Part shown: positions 27,283 through 34,711 of the stretch, piece after piece
Position numbering within the stretch: position 1 is the stretch's first letter
How the letters are laid out: each line of letters begins with the position of its first letter
Source: Lachnospiraceae bacterium
GTDB lineage: Bacteria > Bacillota > Clostridia > Lachnospirales > Lachnospiraceae
Reading direction: 5' to 3'
NCBI GenBank assembly: GCA_017441265.1
Contig: JAFRYE010000060.1
Span: 1 to 59,748 of the forward strand
DNA: 59,748 bases
The notes under the pieces: model-generated
Database searches by the model: none
Seen by the model: the letters and a program-made list of their open reading frames with translations, nothing else
What the model was told of the DNA's origin: nothing
Program-made: the position numbers and the translations under genes

Positions 27283-27318
27283 GTGAATATCCATCATTGA
27301 TTTTATAAGCACTGCTTA

Positions 27319-27347
27319 TTGTTTTCACGTTTGTTGTGTGGTATACT
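27319..27347 (+). promoter_or_regulatory. Promoter of the MraY-like gene
   Basis: TTGTTT (27319-27324) and an extended -10 ending TATACT (27342-27347) are separated by 17 bases, 28 bases upstream of the ATG at 27376. It is divergent from purL. Confidence 0.6.
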
Positions 27348-27375
27348 TTGCGTATCCCCTGCGGAGGTATCATAC

Positions 27376-28377
27376 ATGATCACGCAATTGATTGAGCATT
27401 TGTCGAGTCCGGATGCGACTTCGGCGTTCTATCCGATTATGGACACGCTGTACTGCATCGCATGCGCCGGACTTACGCTGTTTTTCCTGTTGGCACTCAG
27501 AAACCGCATGCCTGCGGACCAGGGACGTGCATTTGCCGTCAACGGTGCGCTCTCCAAGGGCAAGACCCGCGGAGTCGGTCTTCTCTTCATCATGGGTTTC
27601 GTCATCGCGACGTTTCTCTTTGTGCCGCTCTCGTGGGAAGTCGCCGTCGTGCTGATCCTCCTACTGGCCTCGATGCTGACGGGCTTTCTCGATGACGCAG
27701 GCTCCACGCCGTGGAGCGGGCTGAAGAAGGGCCTGCTGGATCTGGTGATCTCGCTTGGCGCAGGATTTGCCGCATGGGGCTTTTACGGCAGCACGGTGAG
27801 CGTGTATCGGATCTTCGGAAGCGGTCTTACGCCGCACACTTTAGACATTCCGGCTCCGATCTACATTATTCTCGCGGCAGCGCTTGTATGGGGCTCCATC
27901 AACGTCGTCAACTGCACCGACGGTGTGGACGGCCTGTGCACCTCGCTCACGCTGGTAACGCTCACGGGATTCGCATTCCTCGGCGGATATGCGAGCGGCG
28001 TATTTTCCAGTCAGCTCGCTGTCGGATTCGCCCTGTGCCTCATCCCGTACCTGTGGTTCAACGCCTCCCCCAGCACCATGCTGATGGGTGACGCCGGTTC
28101 CCGCGCCATCGGCCTGTTCTTAGCGATGCTCGCGCTCCGCTCCGGCCACGTGCTGTGCTACATTCCGTTCTGTCTTGTCTTTATTCTTGACGGCGGTCTG
28201 GGCCTGCTGAAGCTGGCTCTGCTCCGCTCCGTGAAGATTCATATTCTGAAAAATACCCGCACACCGCTTCACGACCACGCCCGCAAGAACCTGCAGTGGG
28301 CCGATGCGAAGACGGTGTTTCGGTTCGTGATCGTTCAGGCGGGGATCATTTTCCTGACCTTCGCGTTGTTCCGATAA
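27376..28377 (+). CDS. MraY-like phospho-N-acetylmuramoyl-pentapeptide transferase
   Basis: The ATG at 27376 follows GCGGAGG and gives 333 residues with about ten transmembrane helices. It transfers a sugar phosphate from UDP to undecaprenyl phosphate; for MraY this makes lipid I of peptidoglycan synthesis. Family motifs are present: GFLDDAG (Asp-Asp pair), NVVNCTDGVDGL, NASPSTMLMGDAGSRAIG and TPLHDHARKN. The last is HHH in typical MraY and reads HDH here. The gene stands alone, away from any mur cluster, so it may be the only mraY of the genome or a paralog acting in another wall polymer pathway. Confidence 0.85.
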   Translation: MITQLIEHLSSPDATSAFYPIMDTLYCIACAGLTLFFLLALRNRMPADQGRAFAVNGALSKGKTRGVGLLFIMGFVIATFLFVPLSWEVAVVLILLLASMLTGFLDDAGSTPWSGLKKGLLDLVISLGAGFAAWGFYGSTVSVYRIFGSGLTPHTLDIPAPIYIILAAALVWGSINVVNCTDGVDGLCTSLTLVTLTGFAFLGGYASGVFSSQLAVGFALCLIPYLWFNASPSTMLMGDAGSRAIGLFLAMLALRSGHVLCYIPFCLVFILDGGLGLLKLALLRSVKIHILKNTRTPLHDHARKNLQWADAKTVFRFVIVQAGIIFLTFALFR

Positions 28378-28425
28378 GCAACTGCCCCGCCCGCGGGGCT
28401 TCTATCGCACCATAAGGTTGACTCT

Positions 28426-29328
28426 ATGGATATCAGTTACGAATTGTACAAAGTCTTCTATTACGTCGCCACGTCGCGGAGTTTCTCCGAGGCCGGGACG
28501 AAGCTGTTCATCTCGCAGTCCGCGGTGAGCCAGTCCATCCGGTCGCTGGAGCGCCGTCTCGGGCAGACGCTCTTCGTGCGCAAGACCAAGCGGGTCACGC
28601 TCACGAAGGAGGGCGAGATGCTCTTCAAGCACATCGAGCCTGCCGTACTGCTGATCCTGCGCGGCGAGCAGCAGGTGCTCAACTCCGGCAAATTATCCTC
28701 GCAGCTGCGCATCGGTGCCAGCGACACGATCTGCCGGTATGTGCTCGTGCCGTATTTTAAGAAACTTCACGAGCAATTTCCCGACGTCCATATCAATATC
28801 ATCAACGGGACCTCGCCGCAATGCGCGCACTTGCTGGATTCCGGCGAAGTCGACCTGATCCTGACGAACTCGCCCAACGCCGCGCTCGGCGGGGATCGCA
28901 ATGTGACGCCGGTCAAGACGTTCCACGACGTATTCGTCGGCAACCCAGCCTCATTTCCGTCGTGCTTCCGCACGGCCGCAGGCCATCGCAGGCAACTGAC
29001 GCTCTCGGAGCTTCTGCACTATCCTCTGATGATGCTAAGCAAGCGCTCCGCCACCAGCGAATTCCTGCATGAGCAGTTCCGGCGCCAGTCCCTGGACCTC
29101 GCGCCCTCCATCGAGCTCAACAGCAACGATCTGCTTTTGGACCTCGCGCGCATCGGGCTCGGCATCGCCTGCATCCCGGACTACTGCTTCCGCGAGGACA
29201 GCGAGCTTCGCGAACTCTCCTTGGCTGAGCCGCTTCCCGCCCGCCAGCTTCTTCTCGCCTACGACGACGCGCGCCCGCTGACGCCGGCGGCCGAAGCACT
29301 GAAGGCGATGCTCGCCGCTGACAAGTGA
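28426..29328 (+). CDS. LysR-family transcriptional regulator
   Basis: The 300-residue protein starts at ATG 28426 with AAGG upstream. The winged helix-turn-helix is at residues 1-60 (VFYYVATSRSFSEAGTKLFI, then SQSAVSQSIRSLERRLG), followed by a type 2 periplasmic-binding-like effector domain. No target gene sits divergently beside it; the preceding MraY-like gene runs in the same direction 48 bases away, so the regulated genes are unknown. The TGA stop overlaps TGATCATTTTCCGA, one of the dispersed motif copies. Confidence 0.9.
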   Translation: MDISYELYKVFYYVATSRSFSEAGTKLFISQSAVSQSIRSLERRLGQTLFVRKTKRVTLTKEGEMLFKHIEPAVLLILRGEQQVLNSGKLSSQLRIGASDTICRYVLVPYFKKLHEQFPDVHINIINGTSPQCAHLLDSGEVDLILTNSPNAALGGDRNVTPVKTFHDVFVGNPASFPSCFRTAAGHRRQLTLSELLHYPLMMLSKRSATSEFLHEQFRRQSLDLAPSIELNSNDLLLDLARIGLGIACIPDYCFREDSELRELSLAEPLPARQLLLAYDDARPLTPAAEALKAMLAADK

Positions 29329-29370
29329 TCATTTTCCGAAGAATTCACGCCGGTTTCGCCGGCAAATGAT
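29328..29370 (+). terminator. Nested hairpin after the LysR gene
   Basis: ATCATTT (29328-29334) pairs with AAATGAT (29364-29370), and inside it GCCGG (29349-29353) pairs with CCGGC (29359-29363). The outer left arm is part of the CATTTTCCG motif. The T run is poor (a T-rich tract starts about 10 bases later), so termination is only possible. Confidence 0.4.
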
Positions 29371-29415
29371 AGCAACACTCTCTTTTTATTTGACTGATCA
29401 GGAGGTAAAACACGC

Positions 29416-30354
29416 ATGAGTAAACCCTTAACCGCTCTGAAGACCAACATTCAGAAAGTCATCATCGGCAAAGACGACGTCATCGACGAGCTCTTCGCTG
29501 CCCTTCTCGTCGGCGGCCACGTTCTTATCGAGGACGTCCCCGGCACCGGCAAGACCACGCTTGCCAAGGCGCTTGCCGCGTCGATTTCCGGAGCCTTCGC
29601 GCGAATCCAGTTCACGCCGGACCTGCTCCCTTCGGACATCACCGGCATCAACTACTTCAACCGCAAGAAGGATGATTTCGTGCTCCGCTACGGACCCGTC
29701 TTCACCAACATCCTTCTCGCCGACGAGCTCAACCGTGCTACGCCTCGTACACAGTCCGCTCTTCTGGAGTGTATGGAGGAAAAACAAGTCACCATCGACG
29801 GCGTGACCTACTCCCTGGCGGCTCCGTTCTTCGTTATCGCCACGGAAAATCCGATCGAGACCGCCGGCACGTTCCCGCTTCCTGAGGCGCAGTTGGACCG
29901 TTTCCTCATGCGTCTGCCCATGGGCTATCCCTCGCAGGAAGAGGAGATGAACATCCTGAACCGCTTCAAGACCTCGAACCCGCTGGATACACTGACTCCC
30001 GTTTACACGCAGGAGGACATCGTCGCGATGCAGCAGGCGTACGTCAAGGTTTCTATCCATCCGATCCTGCAAAAGTACATTCTCGATATCGTTGCCGCAA
30101 CGCGCAACAACCCGAAGGTACCAATCGGCGCAAGCCCGCGTGCTTCCCTTGCTCTGCAAAATGTCGCCAAGGCCTACGCCTTCATCCAGGGCCGCAGCTA
30201 CGTGACACCCGAGGACATCGTCCACCTTGCCTGCCCGGTGCTTGCTCACCGTCTGTGTATCGGCCGCGGCGCTTCCCACAGCGCTTCGCAGACGCTGCCG
30301 CTCATGAAGGACATCCTGGCGAAGGTGCCGGTGCCTACCGAGAACTGGAACTGA
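29416..30354 (+). CDS. MoxR-family AAA+ ATPase
   Basis: The protein has 312 residues, starting behind AGGAGGTAAAACACGC. Walker A is in LIEDVPGTGKTTLAKAL, Walker B in ILLADELNRATPRTQSALLE, and sensor motifs appear in FFVIATENPIE and GTFPLPEAQLDRFLM. MoxR ATPases act as chaperones for metal insertion or complex assembly and normally sit next to DUF58 and VWA-domain genes. None are present here: the next gene is on the opposite strand and the upstream one is a LysR regulator. The product is intact in length and motifs. Confidence 0.93.
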   Translation: MSKPLTALKTNIQKVIIGKDDVIDELFAALLVGGHVLIEDVPGTGKTTLAKALAASISGAFARIQFTPDLLPSDITGINYFNRKKDDFVLRYGPVFTNILLADELNRATPRTQSALLECMEEKQVTIDGVTYSLAAPFFVIATENPIETAGTFPLPEAQLDRFLMRLPMGYPSQEEEMNILNRFKTSNPLDTLTPVYTQEDIVAMQQAYVKVSIHPILQKYILDIVAATRNNPKVPIGASPRASLALQNVAKAYAFIQGRSYVTPEDIVHLACPVLAHRLCIGRGASHSASQTLPLMKDILAKVPVPTENWN

Positions 30355-30374
30355 TCATTTTCCGACATAACAAT

Positions 30375-30400
30375 GGCCTCCCTTGCGGGAGGCCGTTTTT
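30375..30400 (+). terminator. Terminator of the MoxR gene
   Basis: GGCCTCCC (30375-30382) and GGGAGGCC (30387-30394) with a TTGC loop, followed by GTTTTTG. It starts 20 bases past the stop codon. Confidence 0.9.
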
Positions 30401-30415
30401 GTATTCTGTATTCGA

Positions 30416-31522
30416 TTACTTTGCCGACTGTAAGATCGTGCCCATCTTGATGTCGTCCCAGGCATCGTTGGTCTCGACCTTGTAGAGCTTCTCAACCTTC
30501 TTGAAGATCTCGTTGATCTCCTCTGTTTTCTTCTTCTCAACGGCCTCCGTGACTGCGTCCTCGTAGCCGTAGAATGTCAGGTTGTCCACCATCTGAATGA
30601 CATAGAATCCGTAGTTGCATTCCAGGAACCGGCACTCGCCCTTGAGCATCTCGTACGCCGTGCTCAGGTAGTCCGGGTCGATAGCCGTCGAGTTCGGATC
30701 GGCCTTCTGGAAATCACGTGTGGCAAGCGTCAGGATCTGGTTGTGCTCCATCTGGATCGTCTGCAGTGATTTTCCGCTCTTCGCCTCTTCAAAGCACTGC
30801 TTCATCAGTTCACGGCGCTTGTCCGTATCGCCCGCGATCAGCGCAAGATCCGCGTTGTCGTTGCTCTTCGTCAGGAACAGATAGTTCGTCTGATACTCGC
30901 GGTAATCCTCGCGGTCGATGGTCAGCATCACTTCCTCGCGGTCGACCACGATGTTCGAAGCCATGACTTCCTTGAACTGATCCGCCATGAACAGGCGCTC
31001 ATACGTCGCACGGATGACTTCCTCCGTCATACCGCACTTGGCGCGCTGCTCGGGCGTGAACTTATCCAGGAACTTCTTAGTGTACGAATCCAGCGCATTC
31101 CTGCGCACATCCGTCAGCGTCATGTTCGCGTCACACGCCTCATAGTACATCAGCAGCGCATAATACGCCGAGGCATACGCAACGTCCTTATACTGGTCCC
31201 CGACGGTCTCGGTATCATTCACTTTGATATCCCAGTAGTTTACGTCATCGCCGTACATCACCTGGTAGTATTCCTTGTTGGACTCGAAAGCCCCGTTTCC
31301 TTCGGCTTCCTCGTACGCAAGGTGATATGTCAGCATGTCCATCGTCACATCGTGCTTGATCCCGCCCTTCGTGACGGTCATCACGACTTTCTTCGAATTG
31401 TCAGCCGCTTTCTGCTTTGCGATTTCTTCATACTCTGCATCTGTGATCTGTTTCTTTTGACATCCGGCCAGCGCACCCATACACAGCGCCAGGATCAAAA
31501 TCAATGTCAATCGCTTGTTCAT
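30416..31522 (-). CDS. Lipoprotein, PrsA/SurA-like foldase candidate
   Basis: The ATG at 31522 (AAAGG eight bases upstream) gives 368 residues. The signal peptide MNKRLTLILILALCMGALAGC ends in a lipobox LAGC. The mature part is helical and charged, like the N- and C-terminal lobes of SurA/PrsA-type chaperones. The segment TYEMLKGECRFLECNYGFYVIQMVDN resembles the edge of a parvulin-like domain, but the parvulin core is not clear. It probably assists folding of secreted proteins at the outer face of the membrane. The function is inferred from architecture only. A good promoter lies 68 bases upstream. Confidence 0.65.
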   Translation of the reverse strand: MNKRLTLILILALCMGALAGCQKKQITDAEYEEIAKQKAADNSKKVVMTVTKGGIKHDVTMDMLTYHLAYEEAEGNGAFESNKEYYQVMYGDDVNYWDIKVNDTETVGDQYKDVAYASAYYALLMYYEACDANMTLTDVRRNALDSYTKKFLDKFTPEQRAKCGMTEEVIRATYERLFMADQFKEVMASNIVVDREEVMLTIDREDYREYQTNYLFLTKSNDNADLALIAGDTDKRRELMKQCFEEAKSGKSLQTIQMEHNQILTLATRDFQKADPNSTAIDPDYLSTAYEMLKGECRFLECNYGFYVIQMVDNLTFYGYEDAVTEAVEKKKTEEINEIFKKVEKLYKVETNDAWDDIKMGTILQSAK

Positions 31523-31589
31523 AGTTCCAGCCTTTCTTCTCATGCGGAAAATGACCGCACAGCCGCGTCATCGTCTCGCGACCTGTCTA

Positions 31590-31618
31590 ATCATACCATA
31601 GAAAAACTATGCGGTCAA
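31590..31618 (-). promoter_or_regulatory. Promoter of the PrsA-like lipoprotein gene
   Basis: On the minus strand TTGACC (31613-31618) and TATGAT (31590-31595) are separated by 17 bases. A copy of the dispersed motif (31545-31553) lies in the 5' leader. Confidence 0.6.
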
Positions 31619-31644
31619 AAGAATTTTCTGTGACGGCCGCTCCG

Positions 31645-32601
31645 TCAGCACACCGACAGCACAATGCCGGCGATGACCACCGCGGCACACAGCATTTTCC
31701 GCAGGATCCGCTTCTCCCGGAACACAAGCCAGCCGCCCAGGATCGTCACGATGGTGCATGACTGTTTCAGCACCGTCATCACGATCACGCGGCTCTCCGG
31801 ATACCCGTTGGCGATGAACAGCGCGCGGTCCGCGATGACGAACAGGATGCTAAGTCCCCAGATCCAGGGATTCTTAAGCGTCCTCGCCACATTCAGCGGA
31901 ACGCGGCGCACGACTGCGTAAACCACGTAAAATACGACCATAAAGAACATATACCACAGCTGCAGCTGCCCGCTCGTCAGATCCCCGTCGCGCATCAGCA
32001 CCTTGTCCATGTTGCCGCTGACCGCATTCAGAAAGCACGAAATCATCGCAAGCAGCACATAAAACCGCATTCTGTGCGGCCTCTGCGGTGCTTCCTCCGG
32101 CTGCTTCGGCGCTTCGTCGGGGTTTTGCGACTCTTCTTCGGACGCCTCCTGCGCGCTGTCTTCCTTCACAAACCGAAGCAAAAACAGTCCGATGCACACC
32201 AGCACAAGTCCCGCGCCCTGGAACAGCGACGGTCTCTCGCCGAGCACCAGGATTCCCAGCAGTGCGGAAAATACGACCCGCGCCATATCCAGGATCCCGT
32301 ACAGGCTCACCGGCATCCGGTGCAGCGCGCGGAATCCGCATATCCACGCCACGAAAATGACGAAGGATTTTATGGCGATGGCGCCGTACTGCGCCGGCCG
32401 CAGCCCGAACAGATACCCGCGGGTGCTCATTTCCCCGAAGGCGATCTCCGCCGCGGACGTCGCAATCACGCAAACGAGCGAAAGCACGGTGTAGAGGATG
32501 AGAACCTCGATGACCGTGCTTTTCACCATCGCTTTCTTCTTAAAAATCTCCCGTGCTCCCTTCAAAACTCCGTAGAGGAGCACACACGAAATCCAGACCA
32601 T
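31645..32601 (-). CDS. EamA/DMT family transporter with a charged central linker
   Basis: This 318-residue protein has about ten transmembrane helices in two halves (LLYGVLKGAREIFKKKAMV; FYVLLAMISCFLNAVSGNMD). They are joined by an acidic cytoplasmic linker of about 35 residues (SAQEASEEESQNPDEAPKQP). The C-terminal half ends ILGGWLVFREKRILRKMLCA, typical of EamA proteins. The substrate is unknown. The ATG at 32601 has no ribosome site of its own; it follows four bases after the stop of a possible 13-codon leader frame that does have AGGAGG. Confidence 0.8.
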   Translation of the reverse strand: MVWISCVLLYGVLKGAREIFKKKAMVKSTVIEVLILYTVLSLVCVIATSAAEIAFGEMSTRGYLFGLRPAQYGAIAIKSFVIFVAWICGFRALHRMPVSLYGILDMARVVFSALLGILVLGERPSLFQGAGLVLVCIGLFLLRFVKEDSAQEASEEESQNPDEAPKQPEEAPQRPHRMRFYVLLAMISCFLNAVSGNMDKVLMRDGDLTSGQLQLWYMFFMVVFYVVYAVVRRVPLNVARTLKNPWIWGLSILFVIADRALFIANGYPESRVIVMTVLKQSCTIVTILGGWLVFREKRILRKMLCAAVVIAGIVLSVC

Positions 32602-32605
32602 ACTG

Positions 32606-32647
32606 TCAATGACGACACTCCGGCTCCGCCATACAGCCGTCGGTCAT
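32606..32647 (-). other. Possible leader peptide upstream of the EamA gene
   Basis: On the minus strand AGGAGG (32648-32653) is followed directly by ATG and 13 codons (MTDGCMAEPECRH), then TGA. The EamA ATG comes four bases later. Translation of this short frame could load ribosomes onto the EamA gene. The zero spacing between AGGAGG and the first ATG is poor, and the second ATG is 15 bases away, so support is weak. Confidence 0.25.
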
Positions 32648-32709
32648 CCTCCTAAGGTTATTCCCCAATTCTCCGATCTTCCCCGAACGAAAGCCCTCAA
32701 CAACACAGA

Positions 32710-32752
32710 AATGCGGATGACTCCCTTCCACTTTCGTTGAGTCATCCGCATT
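32710..32752. repeat. Perfect 14-base-pair inverted repeat in a gene-free stretch
   Basis: AATGCGGATGACTC (32710-32723) and GAGTCATCCGCATT (32739-32752) pair perfectly around a 15-base loop. The flanking gap (32654-33017) holds no gene I can support. It also has a short palindromic GTAACA...TGTTAC (32962-32979) in an AT-rich segment. The long repeat lies upstream of the EamA gene and may be a terminator without a clean T run. Confidence 0.6.
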
Positions 32753-33017
32753 ATCGCACTCTTTCCCCCACGTGTCAATAAAATCCTATGCCTTTCGGCT
32801 TCGCCGGTGCCGCCGCGAAAAGGTTTCTGTTTTCCGACAGTTCATTCCCGCGGCCCGTCCCCCATTCGAGCATCAAGAACCGTCATCCTCTGCGATGCAC
32901 ACTGCCTTTCCGATGTTTTGACCTTTCCGCGGCTTTTGTTCTCACCGACTATGGTTATATCGTAACACATAATTGTTACATGTAGGTTACAAAACACTTA
33001 CGATTTTCTAACAAATC

Positions 33018-33045
33018 AAAAAGCGGGCAAACCGGCTGCCCGCCT
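33018..33045 (-). terminator. Terminator of the opp operon
   Basis: GCGGGCA (33023-33029) pairs with TGCCCGC (33037-33043) around a GC-rich loop. On the minus strand five T follow (A run at 33018-33022). It lies about 20 bases past the DUF3899 stop. Confidence 0.85.
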
Positions 33046-33064
33046 GACGAGTGATCTCATTTTT

Positions 33065-33475
33065 CTATGCAACGTTACTGTAAATGATCAGAAACACCAG
33101 CGCCACGACAAGGAAAATGCCGCCGACGGCGAAGAAACAGGGATGCGTTTTCTTCTCCCTCGTCCGCCGCTCCTCCAGATATTCGCGGTACGAAACGACC
33201 TGCAATCCTTTGCCGGGGATCAGCATATAGATCGCATTGTGCAACAGCCAGGTCACACCGGTAAGCGCTCCCTCGCCGCTGACCCACAGCAGTACACCGA
33301 AGGCGAGCATGATCACGCCCGGCACCGTAAAGGCGTCACACAGCGCGCGGTATTGCTCCTCCGCCGTGGATTCCGCGCTCAACCCGCGGCTCACGTAAAT
33401 GCCGACGGCAATGAGCGCCGCGATCACAAAAGCGACGACGTAAGGGGTGGCTTTCGAACGAAAGATTGCTTTCAA
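33065..33475 (-). CDS. DUF3899-like membrane protein
   Basis: The protein has 136 residues with three predicted transmembrane helices (about 11-29, 50-67 and 113-133) and a basic cytoplasmic loop (YREYLEERRTREKKTH). This topology and the motif SYREYLEERR fit the DUF3899 family of small Firmicute membrane proteins. Its ATG overlaps the oppF stop (ATGA), so it is the last gene of the opp operon. Its role is unknown; it may assist the transporter. Confidence 0.65.
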   Translation of the reverse strand: MKAIFRSKATPYVVAFVIAALIAVGIYVSRGLSAESTAEEQYRALCDAFTVPGVIMLAFGVLLWVSGEGALTGVTWLLHNAIYMLIPGKGLQVVSYREYLEERRTREKKTHPCFFAVGGIFLVVALVFLIIYSNVA

Positions 33476-34674
33476 ACTCCCAACTCCTTCTTATACTTCT
33501 CTTCCTCGGCGTTGTTACAGTACACGAAATGACCCGGCACGATCTCGCGCATGGAAGGTTTGTCCGTCTCGTAATCGTGTTCCGCCAGCGCGTTGTAAAC
33601 GATCCTCTTGCGCTTCTTCTCCGAGCGGGGATCCGGCAGCGGGATCGCCGAAAGCAGCGACTTCGTGTACGGATGCAGCGGGTGTGCGAACAACTCATCC
33701 GAAGTCGTAAGCTCCACCATTTTACCGAAATACATAACACCGATGCGGTCCGAGAAATACTTCACTACCGACAGATCGTGCGCGATGAACAGGATCGTCA
33801 GGTCGAACTGGTCGCGCAGTTCGTTGAGCAGGTTGATCACCTGCGCCTGCATCGAAACGTCGAGGGCGGATACCGGCTCGTCGGCGATGATCATCTCCGG
33901 CTGCATCACAACGCTCCGGGCGATGCCGATACGCTGACGCTGCCCGCCGGAAAATTCGTGCGGATACCGGCCGGCATGCTCCCGCACCAGACCGACCAGC
34001 TCCAGAATCTCATACACCTTGTTGTCGATGTATTCGCGGTCCTTGATGCCGTTGATGATCATTCCCTCGGAAATGATCTCCCGCACCGTCATACGCGGAT
34101 CCAGCGATGCGATCGGATCCTGGAAAATCATCTGGATCTTCGTGATCAGGCGCGTCTTGGCAGCGATCCGGCGCTCCTTGGCGTACTCCTTGCGAAGCTT
34201 GGATGCCTCCTCGGGAGTCTTCGCCTCCGCGATCAGCTTTTTGTACCGCTCATCCGTCTCTGCAACGAGCTTTTTCGCGTAGAGTTTGTCGCACATTTTG
34301 TGGTCATATGCGGCTTTTTCGATCTCCTTGCGATTGTCCTCGATAATCTTTTCCAGTTCGCTTCTGCGCGCCGCATCCGTGCAGGTCCTAAGCTCCTTGC
34401 GGGCCGCCTTGCAGGCGTCTTTGTACGTCCGCGTGCCGGCGCAGATACGCTGCCCCTTAAAATAGATGCTTCCGCCGGTGATGTCGTAAATCTTCAGGAT
34501 GGAGCGTCCCGTCGTCGTCTTTCCGCAGCCGGACTCTCCTACGAGGCCGAAGACCTCGCCCTTTTTGATCTCAAAGCTGACATCGTCGACGGCCTTCAGC
34601 TCGCCTCTGCCCATTTTGAAACACTGCGTCAAATGGTCGACTTTCAGCAGAACTTCCTTGTTCTCAACTCCCAT
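33472..34674 (-). CDS. oppF: Oligopeptide ABC transporter ATPase with a ~95-residue insertion
   Basis: This 400-residue ATPase powers peptide import with OppD. Walker A is at 46-53 (GESGCGKT), the Q-loop at 185 (MIFQDP), the signature at 241-248 (FSGGQRQR) and Walker B just after it (MIIADEP). The oligopeptide C-terminal extension reads HPLHPYTKSLLSAIP. The usual distance between Walker A and the Q-loop is about 45-50 residues. Here a helical Lys/Glu/Ala-rich segment (residues about 77-172) is inserted, giving about 135. All catalytic motifs are intact. It lies 37 bases after oppD. Confidence 0.93.
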   Translation of the reverse strand: MGVENKEVLLKVDHLTQCFKMGRGELKAVDDVSFEIKKGEVFGLVGESGCGKTTTGRSILKIYDITGGSIYFKGQRICAGTRTYKDACKAARKELRTCTDAARRSELEKIIEDNRKEIEKAAYDHKMCDKLYAKKLVAETDERYKKLIAEAKTPEEASKLRKEYAKERRIAAKTRLITKIQMIFQDPIASLDPRMTVREIISEGMIINGIKDREYIDNKVYEILELVGLVREHAGRYPHEFSGGQRQRIGIARSVVMQPEMIIADEPVSALDVSMQAQVINLLNELRDQFDLTILFIAHDLSVVKYFSDRIGVMYFGKMVELTTSDELFAHPLHPYTKSLLSAIPLPDPRSEKKRKRIVYNALAEHDYETDKPSMREIVPGHFVYCNNAEEEKYKKELGV

Positions 34675-34711
34675 GCTAACCTCCGGGAACCTTTGTTATG
34701 TCAGCGACCGC

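Noticed and set aside
28384-28397. GCCCCGC/GCGGGGC hairpin after the MraY-like gene
   Set aside because: The loop is only two bases and no T run follows, so I did not call it a terminator.
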